From assembly GCA_963576475.1 (NCBI GenBank), contig OY754981.1:15446716-15510715 (forward strand): DNA of 64,000 nt, in the 5' to 3' direction. Under the pieces are notes generated by a model. It worked only from the letters and a program-made list of their open reading frames with translations, did no database searches and was not told the DNA's origin. Of this stretch, positions 32,870 through 45,482 are shown piece by piece (positions within the stretch are counted from its first letter, which is position 1; every line of letters starts with the position of its first letter). Source of the DNA: Molanna angustata (taxonomy: Eukaryota > Arthropoda > Insecta > Trichoptera > Molannidae). The translations under genes and the position numbers were made by a program.

Positions 32870-33375
32870 GAAATAAAAATATTGAAATAAGTATACTAAG
32901 TTCTAGGTAAAATAATAACAATAGTAAACGAAAAAAAAACAATTGATAAAAAAATACAATACATAATGAGTGTAAAATAAGGAAAAGGAGGGATTATTGG
33001 TGTGAAGGAAAGAGATTTAAAATTCATGTTCTTTTTCGTAAAGAATCACTTAAAATTAAAATTGACTTATCTCATTATTCGACTATCGTGACACAGGATA
33101 ATGGCGAATCTCTGAGTTAAAAACGTGGTGTCGATAACATTTTTTTAATGGTCTTATGAAGGTACAATAATTAATACACATCTTAAATATGAGACGTACA
33201 ATTTCTTAAGGGACGAAGACAAATTTTTCCGTAAACCTGCATTTTTTTTATTTGAAGTTCATATTCCAAAGCAAGTTTTGGGTAATTTTAATTATAGGTT
33301 AAAAAATTATATATTGTTTAAATATAGTTCCTTATAAAAATAATAATTTGTCACTGTAGATTATATTATGAGGGA
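32870..33375. other. AT-rich gap between two LINEs
   Basis: No feature recognised. Confidence 0.5.
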
Positions 33376-33379
33376 TAGA

Positions 33380-35641
33380 TAATCATACATTTTGAAAACG
33401 ATTAAATGTATGCTCAAAGATACATCATGTGCGTGGATCACCGACGACATTAAATATCTCATGGCAAAGAGAGATAAAGCCTTTGCCAAGCATAAGCGGC
33501 AGCCGACTGACAACAACTGGAGTAACTATAAGGCACTACGTAATCGTTGCAACCAGTCTTGTCGCAATGCAAAGCAACGCTACATTCACAACTTCATCGG
33601 TCAATCTGCTCCCCGTCGCACTTGGAAATTCTTGCAATCTCTAGGTGTAGGGAGGAGTGGTGACCTTGAGACCCCTAAGATCGATATCAATGAGTTAAAT
33701 CGTCACTTTGCTTCGCCTCCGTTCCTTCTTAATAATAATAAAAAAGCCAATACTCTCAATCAACTATGTAGTCAACCTATTTCTACCCACACACCTTTCG
33801 CATTTGTAACTATAACTGATACTGAGATTGTGAAAATCTTATCTTCCATAACAACCAAATCCTTCGACTCCGATGGCCTCAATATTGAAATGATACGTCT
33901 GCTTTTGCCTCCAATTCTGCCCATTATTACACACATTATTAACCACTCACTGACCGTTGGTATCTTTCCATCGGCATGGAAAATCGCACATGTCATACCC
34001 CTCCCTAAGATTTCAACGCCTACTCAACTAAAAGACTATCGTCCAATTTCGATTTTACCAATATTATCTAAAGTTACTGAAAGGATAGTACATATTTAAT
34101 CAATTCAATGCATGGCTTTGTTCTAATTCTCTCCTTGATCCACTGCAATCTGGTTTCAAAGCAGGTCATAGTACCACAACTGTACTAGTTAAGATTACGG
34201 ATGACATAAGACGTGCTATGAACAATAAACAACTTACAATTCTCACACTACTCGATTTCAGTAGCGCGTTTAATTCCGTTGATTTTGACATTCTTCTTGC
34301 TAAGTTATCCTCGCTAAACATAGCTCAGCCAGTATTGGAGTGGTTCACCAGTTATCTTGGCGACCGTAAACAATGCATAAAGATAGCTAACTCTACCTCT
34401 GATTATGCCACCTTGCTGTCTGGAGTACCGCAAGGTGGAGTTTTATCTCCACTGTTATTTTCCATATTTATTAACTCTATCACTACAAACCTCAGATGTA
34501 AATATCATCTTTTTGCAGACGATCTTCAATTATATTTCCATTTTAATATCTCTGATATTAACAATGCAGTCCTTCACATGAATGAAGATCTTAAATTTAT
34601 CTCTTCTTGGTCATCGGATCATGGTCTTCTTATTAATCCGACTAAGTCCCAGGCAATTATAATCGGTAGTCCTCGTCTGCTATCATCTATGAGGAATTTG
34701 CAACTCCCACTACTATATATCAATAACCAATGCATTCCGTATACCAGGGTTGTAAAAGATCTTGGAATCTTCATCGATGATGACCTTTCGTGGCATGAAC
34801 AGGTATCGCATGTTAGTAAATCAATTTTCTTTGCCCTACATTCACTTAATAAACTTAAAAATTTCCTTCCATTCCGTTGTAAAATAACTCTAGCTCAATC
34901 ACTTCTTCTTCCATTGCTTGATTATGCCGATGTGTGCTATTTGGATGCAAATGAAGTGCATCTCAATAAACTTGAACGTCTTCAGAATATATGTATCAGA
35001 TTCATCTTTGGGTTGAAAAAATTTGATCGCATATCATCTTACCGCAATCTTCTTTGTTGGCCCAGGATACGCCAGCGGCGCAATATACACATCTTGTCAC
35101 TATTGTACAATATTCTCTCGAACCCAAACCTGCCACAGTACCTCAAAAGCAAATTCACTTATTTATCCAACCATGGACTTCCACTCCGATCTGCTGAACG
35201 TACAACACTATCCATCCCTATCCATAATACAGAATTTCTCAGCTCTTCGTTCGAAGTACAATCAGCTAGATTATGGAATAGTCTTAGTCCGGATATTGCG
35301 TCGTCTTACTCACTTAGTATTTTCAAGAAAAAACTAAAGAAGGAATATTTATCCTTGAACACCTGATCCCGATTTCCTTACCTGTCCTTACCATATCCTT
35401 TTTTCTTGCTATGAATTATTATTATTTTTGTTTGTTTTAATAGTATTTATGTAAGTGTTATACGTATTTTCATTGATTTCTTTTACTCATATTTATTTGC
35501 TGTTGTACATACACAATGTTGTAATACTTCGTAATCTGGTTGGTTGGAAGAAATTGCCTAATGGCAATAAGCCCGCCAGTGTACAATTATATTTGTTTAT
35601 ATTATGTACAAGAAGATGTATAAATAAATAAATAAATAAAT
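33380..35641 (+). pseudogene. CR1-like LINE family K: reverse transcriptase with one frameshift
   Basis: The frame starting at about 33392 (no ATG) gives 235 residues of linker and reverse transcriptase start (WKIAHVIPLPK at 196-206, DYRPIS at 215-220). A +4-type lesion at 34095-34101 (VHI-stop, where VHNQFNAWLC is expected) shifts the frame. The second frame continues to 35366: LLDFSSAFNSVD (catalytic Asp), SGVPQGGVLSPLLF, FADDLQLY (catalytic pair), then the C-terminal domain ending KKKLKKEYLSLNT. The endonuclease is lost by 5' truncation. The 3' UTR has TGGCAATAAGCCCGCC and an (AAAT)n tail at 35621-35641. Related fragments lie at 15540, 19375 and 60880. Confidence 0.92.
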
Positions 35642-35742
35642 ATGTTCAAGTTACGAAAATATGAGCTAAGATGGGTTCACACAGGAGATGAAATTCATGA
35701 TTAGAAAACTTGGGACTGTCATGAAAATAGTTGTTTGGGGCT

Positions 35743-36303
35743 GTGTTCAGATATAACGCTCGACGTCGGGCGTCGGATGTACCTGAAGTTGCAGATTAGG
35801 TATGGCGTTTTTTACACCAATATCACTGAACGCTTTCGAGCGGCGTTTCAATCTGAACGCAACATCGGACGTTTTAAAAGTTAAATGTATAAATAAATAT
35901 ATCATATAAAAGTTAAATATATCATACATGTCTCTTTTAGGTTATATTATTTTTCATCGACTGATAACAATTGGGCAGTGCAGTAAATAATGATTTCTGA
36001 CCTTTTATTGAAAAATTTTGAATGATATTTTTATATATTAACCTCTTTGTGAATGCAAATTGTCACCATAAATAATGTCAACTAACATAAAAGATACCAC
36101 AGGAACAAGTAGAAGTCATCATTCCACAGATAAAATATAAGTCAACAGATACTATAACTGTCAGAGTTTTTTTCACCTGACAATTTTACCGAGCGTTTGG
36201 TGCGTACAGTCGACGTTCAATCTGAACGCTAGTATGTTTAGAGCGTCTGTTTCCGGTCATAGCGTCAATAAGTGCACTCGGTGTTCGTTGTCGACGCAGC
36301 CTT
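35743..36303. mobile_element. Possible TIR DNA transposon remnant
   Basis: The left end GGCTGTGTTCAG (35743) and the right end complementary to GGCTGCGTCGAC (36291-36302) resemble each other. CAATCTGAACGC occurs inside at 35849 and 36214, and TTCAGATATAACGCT near the left end is a variant in the other orientation. There is no transposase. A clear target duplication was not found. Confidence 0.35.
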
Positions 36304-37115
36304 TGTGATGTAGACACCTTGCTGAATAGTTATTACAGTTTTATAGCGTGAATTTTCAATATACGGAGATAAACGGAAGTGCAATAATTCACTTTAAGAA
36401 TACGGGTATAAGTTTCTTTACAATATTATAAACCTCTCATCTATCGTTTGAATGTTGGTGATGGAGAAAACAAAATGAAAATCCCATTTTTTATAAGCTA
36501 CTCGGAAACATTTTTTTTACCAAAATTACATATCTGCTTGTAAATCTTCATGTTGCCCTTTGTGTTCATGACCCATCTCATAGACCCATCCTAACATAGG
36601 CCATTGAATCCAGAGCTGATACGCTTAAAAAAATGTATGATGATGATTATAAATGTCAAATACAAAATTGTTAGTACAAATTGTAAATGAGAATATTTTT
36701 AAAAAACACATCCTACGTAACATTTGGCGTGCATAATGTGGCTTTAACATAGTGAGCATTTCAACTTACAAAGCTCAGCTTTATTATTAGTTTCCACGTT
36801 AACGCGTACATGCACATTAATGTTGAATACCACAATGTCTCAAAGTATGTAATTCATGTGTGCTTTGTATCAAAGACTAATTTCAATATAGCCTCTAGTC
36901 AAATACATCATGTGTTATATCACAATTTGTATTTCTACGCTGCGGCTGAACGTACTTTTGCTCATCTGAATAGCGAATAACCAAATATTGAACATTGTTA
37001 GATGAAATTTAAAAAAAATATATTAAGAAATGAATAAAAGTTGCATGCTTAATTTGAAATTACGCACAAAATCTAAATCTATTTTTCCTTAGCCTTTTAT
37101 TTTATTTATTTTATG
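36304..37115. other. AT-rich region, nothing recognised
   Basis: A CATCATCATACA-like short tail near 36635-36650 may be a LINE or SINE end. No gene. Confidence 0.4.
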
Positions 37116-37164
37116 TAGCTTCTCGGGCAACTAACAGGTACTACTTACTTAATGAGTCCGGAAT

Positions 37165-37300
37165 TCAGATGTTGCCACTCCAATGTGTGGCGGTGGAAAT
37201 CACCCTGTCGGTTAGTCTTATCAGGTCGTCCATGTGACAGCCTTCGTTCAGTTCTGGGCAGGACAGCAGATGCCCGTCATTCTGCACTGCTACACAATTA
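37165..37300 (-). pseudogene. LINE ORF2 C-terminal fragment with Cys/His motif
   Basis: The minus-strand frame CNCVAVQNDGHLLSCPELNE then CHMDDLIRLTDRVISTATHW and SGNI-stop has the C.C......HLL.CP.....C...DL spacing found at the extreme C-terminus of several insect LINE proteins. The rest of the protein is missing. Confidence 0.55.
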
Positions 37301-37305
37301 CAGAA

Positions 37306-37505
37306 TAATAATAATAATAAAATAGGCTTATTTATATAGCGCCGTTTTTGTGAATCCACCTCAAGGGCGCTTTACATATAAACTTAAAATTAAACACAGA
37401 AACTTTTCTTAAATAAATGAGTTTTTAACTGTTTTTTGAAACTTATTTCACTATTCACGTTGCTCTTATGGTTGGTGGTAAATTGTTGCATTGAATCGAT
37501 CGTCT
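37306..37505 (-). pseudogene. LINE C-terminus and 3' UTR with (ATT)n tail
   Basis: On the minus strand SNVNSEISFKKQLKTHLFKK ends the protein. It is followed by AAAGCGCCCTTGAGG ... GGCGCTATATAAATAAG and (ATT)n at 37308-37320, the common ending of CR1/L2-group LINEs. It sits inside SINE S3 (37122-37146 and 37508-37685). Confidence 0.6.
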
Positions 37506-37507
37506 AT

Positions 37508-37685
37508 ATCAAACAATTATTTAACATGTACCTACCCAATAAGAAGTTGTCACATTCTGGAGACTTGTGATATTAATCGTCTCACAGATCCAGACTGAAA
37601 ACTCTCCACCGGGAATCAAATTCTGGACCCTTGGATCAGCAGTCAGATACCTAACCAAAAGCCACGAAGGCTGATAAGAGTGAAG
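37508..37685 (-). repeat. tRNA-related SINE S3
   Basis: The minus-strand head is CAGCCTTCGTGGCTTTTGG with the B-box-like GAATTTGATTCCCGG. The body is TTCAGTCTGGATCTGTGAG ... AAGTCTCCAGAATGTGACAA and the tail GGGTAGGTACATGTTAAAT. The last part of the tail (GGGCAACTAACAGGTACTA in plus sense) lies at 37127-37145, so the LINE piece between was inserted into the SINE. Confidence 0.65.
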
Positions 37686-37689
37686 GTTG

Positions 37690-38243
37690 AGTATAGCCAC
37701 TGCTGTACTCAATCATTCGAATAATAGTCTGCTTTCATGTAGGATGGTCAATTGATGATTCTTAAGCGGAAATGTCAGTCCATCGGATCAGTGAGCTCTC
37801 TTTGAACCTGCCACAATTCCAATTTCAACGAGCTTCTCGAAATAAACAAAAGGTCATTCTGGCAACGAGTCTAAACTACTGAAGAAACCGCGCTGTAAAC
37901 AAATTGACGACAGATCCTTTAGCTGTAGTTCATTAAATATTCCTCATATAATTGTATTCATCCTCATAGCATTGTATTCGTTACAATCGTCGCCAACAAT
38001 ACATTTCGAAGACACTACAAAAAAGGAAAAAAAAATGAACTTATCACCACTTCAATATTTTTTCACTTACATCGTACCCATTTGATGAGATGTACATATT
38101 TTCTGATGTTTCCAATCAAGTCTCAGGCGACAGACGGATCAAAAGATGGAATATTTAACTCAATAAATAAATAATAATAATTAGTTTTAAAAAATAGAAG
38201 GTATATCATTTAATGATTCGGCGGATATTTTGTGGTAGTTAAT
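37690..38243. other. No gene recognised
   Basis: AT-rich, nothing assigned. Confidence 0.4.
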
Positions 38244-38373
38244 ATTAACCATATTTGAATTATAAATTAGCTATAAACCATTTGTTTACAGCTAGTAAAC
38301 AAGTGGTTTATAGCTAATTTAACAAGTGCAAACAAGTGGTTTATAGCTATTTTATAATTCAAATATGGTTAAT
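38244..38373. mobile_element. Foldback element, 130 bp
   Basis: The left arm ATTAACCATATTTGAATTAT ... CTATAAACCATTTGTTT (38244-38288) is mirrored by 38329-38373 with one or two differences. In addition AAACAAGTGGTTTATAGCTA occurs twice in direct orientation (38297 and 38331). It is non-coding. Confidence 0.8.
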
Positions 38374-39895
38374 AGAAGGTATTTTTAAAATACGTAAATA
38401 ATATGTTATTTAATTGAAAAATATGATCAAATGCAAATACATAATACACTTATTCCTAATCTCAAGTAGAAAATGTGTTGAAAACATTTTTCCGGTGCCT
38501 ATTATTATTATAGACTAAATGAACCTAGCCAAAGAATAAAGGAGAATGGGATATACATACGTTCACATCATACTATTATTTCGTTGCAATCCCGTATAAT
38601 TTTACCTTGATTCATTTGTCGCCAGACGCGAGTTATTTCCAACATGTGTTTCTGGTTTGAAAAACTTTAATTTCCCCATTAGTAAAAGGTTGTCGGATAA
38701 CATCCGTTGCGTTAAAAAAAAGAGACGAAATGACGTAATAATGATTGATACACATACGTATTTGGTGTGAAGGTTGAACCACTAATATCTGGCTAACGAG
38801 CCTCATTTACAGCCAATGGGGGATATTTTTAGGCCCATCAAAGGGGATAAACACAAACATTGATTTAATTACGAGGTCGGACATAAATCTTTCCAAATTA
38901 CCTATGTATGTACGAAAAAAACTTGAATTTCGTCGTCAGAATGTATGAATATATACCTATGTAAGTATTTTAATTATTCAGTGTACTTTTACTATTACTA
39001 GCAATTAATATAGCCAGTGAAATTTGGGAAATTCTCTGTATACATATATTGATAAACGCAATGAAAATACAATGTTGACTAATGTGAAATAAAATGACAA
39101 TTAAAAGAAAGAATGGTAGAGATATCGAAAAAATAACATTGACATAGCGGATTTTGATAGAACCAATTTTCTATATAAAATGGGAATTCATTCCAGTGGC
39201 GTATAGAAAATAAAATACTGATATTTTTGAAAAAAACAATATTAATTTTATATAATGCGCAAAAATACATACTTTTTAATAAAACAATATAATTGTTAAA
39301 AATATCTCAACAATGCGTTTTTACGAAAAAATATTAGAAAAATATTTTGTAAGAGCATGTATTATTTTACAGGTTCAATACATTAAAAAAATACTGAAAT
39401 TATAAATGGTAATAATTGTCTGAATATATAAACATATACAATTTTTATTAAATTAATAATCATTGAATAACGCATATCAAAAAAAAAATAGTACAGATAT
39501 ATGAGAAACATGAGTGAATGAATGAATAATAGTATATTTCCAACAGTATAAATATTATAACAAAAGAACAAAAATACATTTTTTTAGTTTATACCTAATT
39601 ACAAATTTTACATTTAATATTATATGAAAAAAATAAATTTTATAATTCTAAAATAAAAATTTATAATTCTATGAAAAAAAAATCAATTTTTTCAAATAAA
39701 AACCAGGTAGGTAATTTCGACTGAAGTTGTACAAATATGTGTCGAAGAAACATTGTGTAAATATTATGCGTGCAGATTAATAAAATTGCATTTCACGAAG
39801 CGATGTTTATCAGTCACTCTATCCAAATTATGTTGTACACCACTGGAAAAAAACTGCTTCAATAGTGAATTTCGCTTAAAAAATGACAAAGTTTA
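38374..39895. other. AT-rich region, no gene recognised
   Basis: No supported coding frame. Poly-A and poly-T tracts are frequent. Confidence 0.4.
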
Positions 39896-39900
39896 CATAC

Positions 39901-40088
39901 CGTTTTTTGCGTTGTTTATTAACTTTCCAGTTTTCTGGTTGTCTTATCTTTTTCCTTCCTTTGTTTTCTCCACATTTTTTCACATTTACTAGTTCGTCAC
40001 TCATATTAAAACAATTAAACTGCAAAACTTTAAGAGAACTATAAACACGGCTTCTGTACGTAAACAACAAATTTGTACTGGCGGCCAT
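39901..40088 (-). CDS. Candidate first coding exon of an unknown basic protein
   Basis: A minus-strand ATG at 40088 in the good context AAAATGG opens a frame reading MAASTNLLFTYRSRVYSSLK, later MSDELVNVKKCGENKGRKK and IRQPENWKVNKQRKKR. It is followed by the donor-like ACG/GTATGTAAAC (GT at 39900-39899). The motif K.R.PENWK.N..K..R is one I associate with the N-terminal region of a multi-copy arthropod protein family of uncertain function, possibly tied to a DNA transposon. No second exon was found nearby. It may be a gene start, a transposon exon or a fragment. Confidence 0.4.
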
Positions 40089-40128
40089 TTTAAAATTTGT
40101 GAAATACTCGCCTCGTATTGGTCGACTG

Positions 40129-40330
40129 AGTTATAGCGGATTTCGAACGACATATTCAGTGATATAGCGGGAATCGTTTCTTATCTTCATTTTATATCAA
40201 TTTCAGTGTACAAACAAAGCGTATTTCGAAAGAAAACAATATTTATAGTCATAGAATTTTTGATTCCGAATCCAACGACATACATAACTCGATTTTGGTT
40301 AAAATGTGTTATAGCGGATTTCGAAACTCA
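40129..40330. repeat. Direct repeats GTTATAGCGGATTTCGAA
   Basis: The string occurs at about 40130-40147 and 40311-40328. Weaker versions are GATATAGCGGG (40161) and CATAGCGGATTTTGA (39144). They lie just upstream of the candidate exon on the minus strand and could be subterminal repeats of a DNA transposon or promoter-region repeats. Confidence 0.5.
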
Positions 40331-40429
40331 GCGACTCATTTATTGTTTATTTTTTTAAAGAAAATAAACATTTTTTACACATATATAATATATTAATCAT
40401 ATCGTGCTGCATAATCAGCTTCCAACGCC

Positions 40430-41145
40430 CTTTCACACTTGTCGTGTGTCGGTACTCGATTTTTTATCGTGTGTGGTGCCTCTGTTTCCACTTGTCGGGT
40501 GACAGGACACGATTTTTTATAAGTAGGTAGGTGGTGCCAATATTCGACAGTATAAACAACACAGAATGCACGCTCCCGCGATGTGACTGCGAATAGTCCA
40601 GGAGAGCCGGCGGGGAAGGGTAGTGGGGAGAAATTGTCGTGCACGACATCCGACAAGTGCGAACAGCGTCATATATGAACTAAACACGACACGATTTTTT
40701 ATCGTGCGTGTGTAGCTGGCAAAATACATGACAATTCTTGTCGTCGACGATAAGAAATCATTATCGAATAGGTGTGAACAGCTTCATTCAAAATGTATTT
40801 TTTTTATTAATCATACTTTATAATATAATTTTTTTCATATTATATATATCTACCTCTCTAAGCTTAGCCCGTACCAAAGTGGAATATTTCGCAATCACAT
40901 TAATGCATTTTATACAACATTTTTATCGTATTTCATACAGATTTCGTGACAGTACGTATTCCATATAACGGCATGATTAACTAAACAGAAATATATCAAA
41001 CAATATAGTAAAAATATAAAACAAAACTATATCAAACAATATCTGACATAGTATGGCCTGTTTTGCACACACACACAACACCCATACACACGCGCGTGCA
41101 CATACGCACACATATTGTCACTAGATCACACGACATTTTATCGTG
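40430..41145. repeat. Cluster of palindromic CACGATTTTTTATCGTG motifs
   Basis: Versions of the palindrome appear at about 40457-40474, 40506-40520, 40688-40706 and 41127-41143. CACTTGTCG (40437, 40490) appears inverted as CGACAAGTG (40651), and GTG(C/T)GAACAGC(G/T)TCAT occurs at 40656 and 40772. This looks like the end region of one or more non-autonomous DNA transposons. No terminal repeat pair or target duplication could be fixed. Confidence 0.5.
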
Positions 41146-41365
41146 CCTGATATACATACAATAAGTGGAAACGGGTAGTTAAGGAACCCGCCCTCGCGGT
41201 AGACCTCCTAAAATATATCCGCCAATACAAGATTATAAAATAATATCTAAGCGTATATAAACATCAAGATTATGTATAATATACATAAATATTATTTATA
41301 ATTGAAATAATAAAATAATACAAAAATCAATGCCACTGTATGGTGTTTATATTTATTTATTTATT

Positions 41366-41676
<311 letters not shown>

Positions 41677-41716
41677 ATTATTAAGTATTTTGGGGATAAC
41701 CCGCGTCAAATTCTGA

Positions 41717-42349
41717 TTCCCGAGAGAATCAAATTTCACAATAAATAATGCAATAAAAAATCAAACGAATAAAAATTTTAATAAAAAAGATACATCAACT
41801 AAAGTAAAGCCACTCGCCATTGCATTTTTACCTTACATAAAAGGCACTACTGACAAAATAAGTCACCTACTTTACAAACATAATATTCGCACCATTTTTA
41901 GAACAGACAACAAAATTTCATCCTTTTTAAAAAGTCCGAAAGATAAAATACCATTAGAGTCACACGGTATTTACGAAATCCCTTGCGGTGATTGCATAAA
42001 AACTTACATAGGCAGGACAAATCGCAGAATCTCGGCACGCGTCTCTGAACATCGCGTAGATATTAAAAACCGGAAATTAACTTCATCTCTAGTAAATCAC
42101 TCATTGACCGAAAATCACTCCATAGACTTTGAAAATTCAAAAGTAGTCGCGAATATCAACAATGAAACATTTAGAATTTACAGGGAAGCAATAGAAATAT
42201 ATAGAAGAAGCAACAGTATAATGAATAGCAGGGACGATAGCATTCGAATCCCGACCGCATGGACAAGTGTACTTGAAAACAATATTTTGAAAAACCATAA
42301 TAATCAAATTAACCCAACTACCGATATTTCAAACAATAGTCACATTTAA
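41717..42349 (+). CDS. PLE protein, C-terminal part with GIY-YIG endonuclease
   Basis: Open for about 210 codons with no ATG at its true start. [20 protein letters not shown], then [13 protein letters not shown] and [14 protein letters not shown] form the linker after the lost reverse transcriptase. The nuclease starts [20 protein letters not shown] (GIY, CGDC, YIG) and continues [11 protein letters not shown] candidate catalytic Glu is in [21 protein letters not shown] near the end resembles PLE tails. It differs strongly from the copy at 20313-20846, so a second PLE lineage is present. There are no stops, but the element is truncated. Confidence 0.88.
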   Translation, partial: FPRESNFTINNAIKNQTNKNFNKKDTSTKVKPLAIAFLPYIKGTTDKISHLLYKHNIRTIFRTDNKISSFLKSPKDKIPLESHGIYEIPCGDCIKTYIGRTNRRISARVSEHRVDIKNRKLTSSLVNHSLTENHSIDFENSKVVANINNETFRIYREAIEIYRRSNSIMNSRDDSIRIPTAWTSVLENNILKNHNNQINPTTDISNNSHI

Positions 42350-42595
42350 AACATTAGTAAAATTCTTAGTAAGCCGAAAACTGATAATCCACCTGTAAAC
42401 AATATACCGTTAAGTACTCGAGTCACTAGAAGCCAAACAAAACGCAATAATGACGTCATTGGGGAAACCCACCCCTCCACTAACAACTGACATGGCTTCC
42501 TTTCAAACTTTCACTTGGTGGTAAGCTTCCGACGCGAACGGACGTGCGCGCACTATCCCTCGCGACGGAAATTTATTAACAAGGCGCCTATTGAA

Positions 42596-42632
42596 AATGT
42601 CTGATGTGATTCAGACGAAACGTCGGCAGACG
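42596..42632 (+). ncRNA. Hammerhead-like remnant (42.6 kb)
   Basis: GTCTGATGTGATTCAGACGAAACGTC contains CTGA, a stem (GTCTGA with TCAGAC) and GAAA, in the position expected for a PLE hammerhead about 250 bp after the ORF. CTGANGA is not matched (CTGATGT), so it is probably degenerate. Confidence 0.4.
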
Positions 42633-42722
42633 ACTGATTCTCTCGGGAATCAGAATTTGACGCGGGTTATCCCCAAAATACTTAATAATAACATATTTTG
42701 TACTCGCGAAAACCTTAGATTT

Positions 42723-43360
<638 letters not shown>

Positions 43361-43574
43361 ATATATGTATATAAGTAATAATGGAATTATTACAACGTTA
43401 TGGAATGTCGTTAAAGATATAATGGATTAAGTGCTAAAAACATTCATATACTTACGAATCTACAACCTTTTATTATCTCGTTAGATGTGATTACTATACA
43501 CATTGATAGAATATTTACGCCATTTACTTCTTTGGTCGATAAATATTTTATTTTGTGTAATTTTCGGGCAGCTT

Positions 43575-43690
43575 AAAGATTATATGACAAATATTAAATT
43601 GTCACACACTCAATAACAAGTTGTCACATTCGGGAGAATTGTGATATTTGTTGTTTCATAGATAGACTGAAAATCAATTGAAAATTTGGT
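43575..43690 (-). repeat. SINE S3, partial copy
   Basis: TCACACACTCAATAACAAGTTGTCACATTCGGGAGAATTGTGATAT corresponds to the tail half of S3. GGGCAGCTTAAAGATTATATGAC just before it is the extreme tail. The head is lost. Confidence 0.55.
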
Positions 43691-43964
43691 CTCAAAACAA
43701 GTCAAATCTACATCATGTATTTCACCAGGCGAAACCATCGTCCTATTTAAAATAATGTAGGAAAAAACAGTGCTATAAAAATAAAACCGAATTCTACATA
43801 TAAGAAGTGTTTTTATTTTGTTTTATCATGCTGTTAAATTTTTTTTTCATCCATTCATTAAAAAAAACATTTTAAAATTATCAAATAAATGAAGTCAATA
43901 AATTATTTTAGTGAGTATATTTTGGTAACATTGTGTAGAGAAAAGCCCACAAATCTAGACTGAC

Positions 43965-44370
43965 GTCTTTTCGTATAGTGGTTCCTATAAAATTTATACT
44001 TATATTTACCAGTAGCGGAATTGCTTATAGAAGCCGAAAATCTTGGCTTGCCTATGAATATTATGTTAAAAAATTCAAGAACTAATAGTGATTTATTTGT
44101 TTTTAGCGACTATACTACAAGATTAATAATTGAATCCTATGCAAATACGATGCTTTACAGGTCCACAAATATACATAAATATCATTATGGCATGACTATG
44201 CTAAAAAGATAAAAATTTCGACATTTCTCAATTTTCAGGGTTTGTCTAGTTGTAAGGTTCTAGGCACGCCCCTGATATTTACGTCATAGTATTAAGGCTA
44301 TTTTTTCTGTAAAAGGATACCACAGCAGGTAACAACTATTGGATAGTATGCACTATGAGTAGTCAGATAC
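43965..44370. repeat. Repeat family X, copy split by a hAT element
   Basis: TTTTCGTATAGTGGTTCCTATA and TACTTATATTTAC on the left, and ATATTTACGTCATAGT and GGATACCACAGCAGGTAA on the right, rejoin as in the uninterrupted copy at 26550-26700. Confidence 0.75.
44010..44274. mobile_element. Non-autonomous hAT element, 265 bp
   Basis: Starts CAGTAGCGGAATTGC and ends GGCACGCCCCTG, imperfect terminal inverted repeats of CAG(T/G)(A/G)GCG type. The perfect 8-bp target duplication ATATTTAC is at 44002-44009 and 44275-44282. A related element lies at 57278-57581. A 63-codon ORF inside is shared by both but is short and Asn/Thr/Leu-rich. I regard it as non-coding. Confidence 0.9.
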
Positions 44371-45004
44371 GTAGGTATATGCAAATTTAAAAAAATGCTT
44401 TTATATCATGAAATCAAGAAAAACAAGATTTTGTATAAAAATAAAATAAGGTAGATTCTTTCTATTAATAGCCTTGTCATCGAAAAGTTTTGAATCCTTT
44501 AAAGCTTTTAAAAAATCGGTTTCAAAACATAATTTTCTCCTTGCTTTTAAACATTATCACAAAGGTCTATTGTTTGGTGTAAGAGGATTAAAATTTCTCC
44601 ATGAACTTCATTAAAAACATGGTTGTCATTATTGATTCGCTAAGTCTCTATGAATGGAGATTTAAGTAGTTCAATTCTCCCTGAAAAAAAAGATATTGTA
44701 TGTAGGTACTTGCATAAAAAATAACTCTTTCGATTTATCCATAAAAATGGAATCAGGGGTCAAGATCAACCAAAATAAGGTTGGTAATAATTTGTTAATG
44801 ATATTCAAAAAGTGGTGAACATAAGCAGCTTGAATAACAAACATTGGTTCTTAATAGGTACATTATTTAGCCATATATTTCCCTATCTTCGTAAAGTAAT
44901 TGATTATTGTATGACAAGTTGGATGAACCACATGAGATCAACTGTCGATGGCAATTGTACCTATATAAAATAGTCGAATAATATAAATATAAACCTATAT
45001 TAGA

Positions 45005-45164
45005 TGGGTCGATGGCAGAGCGGTTAGTAATCCAGTGGTCGCGTGTTCGAATCCTGCCTCGACCGATTTCTTTCACCAATAGCACAAGCATTTATGCTTA
45101 TTTTAGGGAACGTAGGAAGATGTACGTGTACTTGTTTAACAAGGACATATTCATTTAAAAAAAA
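45005..45164 (+). repeat. tRNA-related SINE S1, copy with 13-bp deletion
   Basis: It has the same head and tail as 27433-27614, but CGGTTAGTAATCCAG replaces the longer anticodon-arm sequence. Thirteen bases between two TAG repeats are missing. The A and B boxes remain. Confidence 0.9.
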
Positions 45165-45482
45165 GTATATCACCAAAAAGCACAGATTTTTTGCCTAGTG
45201 GGGTATTGCAGATTCAATAATATTATTGTTTTATCTGTCAGTGTCTGCATTAATAAGTAAATAAACTATAAAACCGTAAATCCAAATAATTGAATATTTA
45301 AGACATTTTTCATTCTTCTCCTATAAAAAACACGTATGTCAGGATAGGATAGGATACTGTGGAGTTCGGTCCTTATTCATACCCCGATTGGTCAACAAGT
45401 CCCCGAAGGTATTGTATATTCTGCCCTACAATTGTATGAAACGATGTCGTCACTAAATACAATTTTTACAAAAATTGTTAAT

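Noticed and set aside
32440..32942. Plus-strand and alternative minus-strand ORFs around 32.4-32.9 kb
   Set aside because: Shadows of the RTE-like reverse transcriptase frame on the minus strand.
44021..44212. Conserved 63-residue peptide shared with 57289-57570
   Set aside because: It lies inside two copies of the same short hAT element, with differing stops at the end and no transposase motif.
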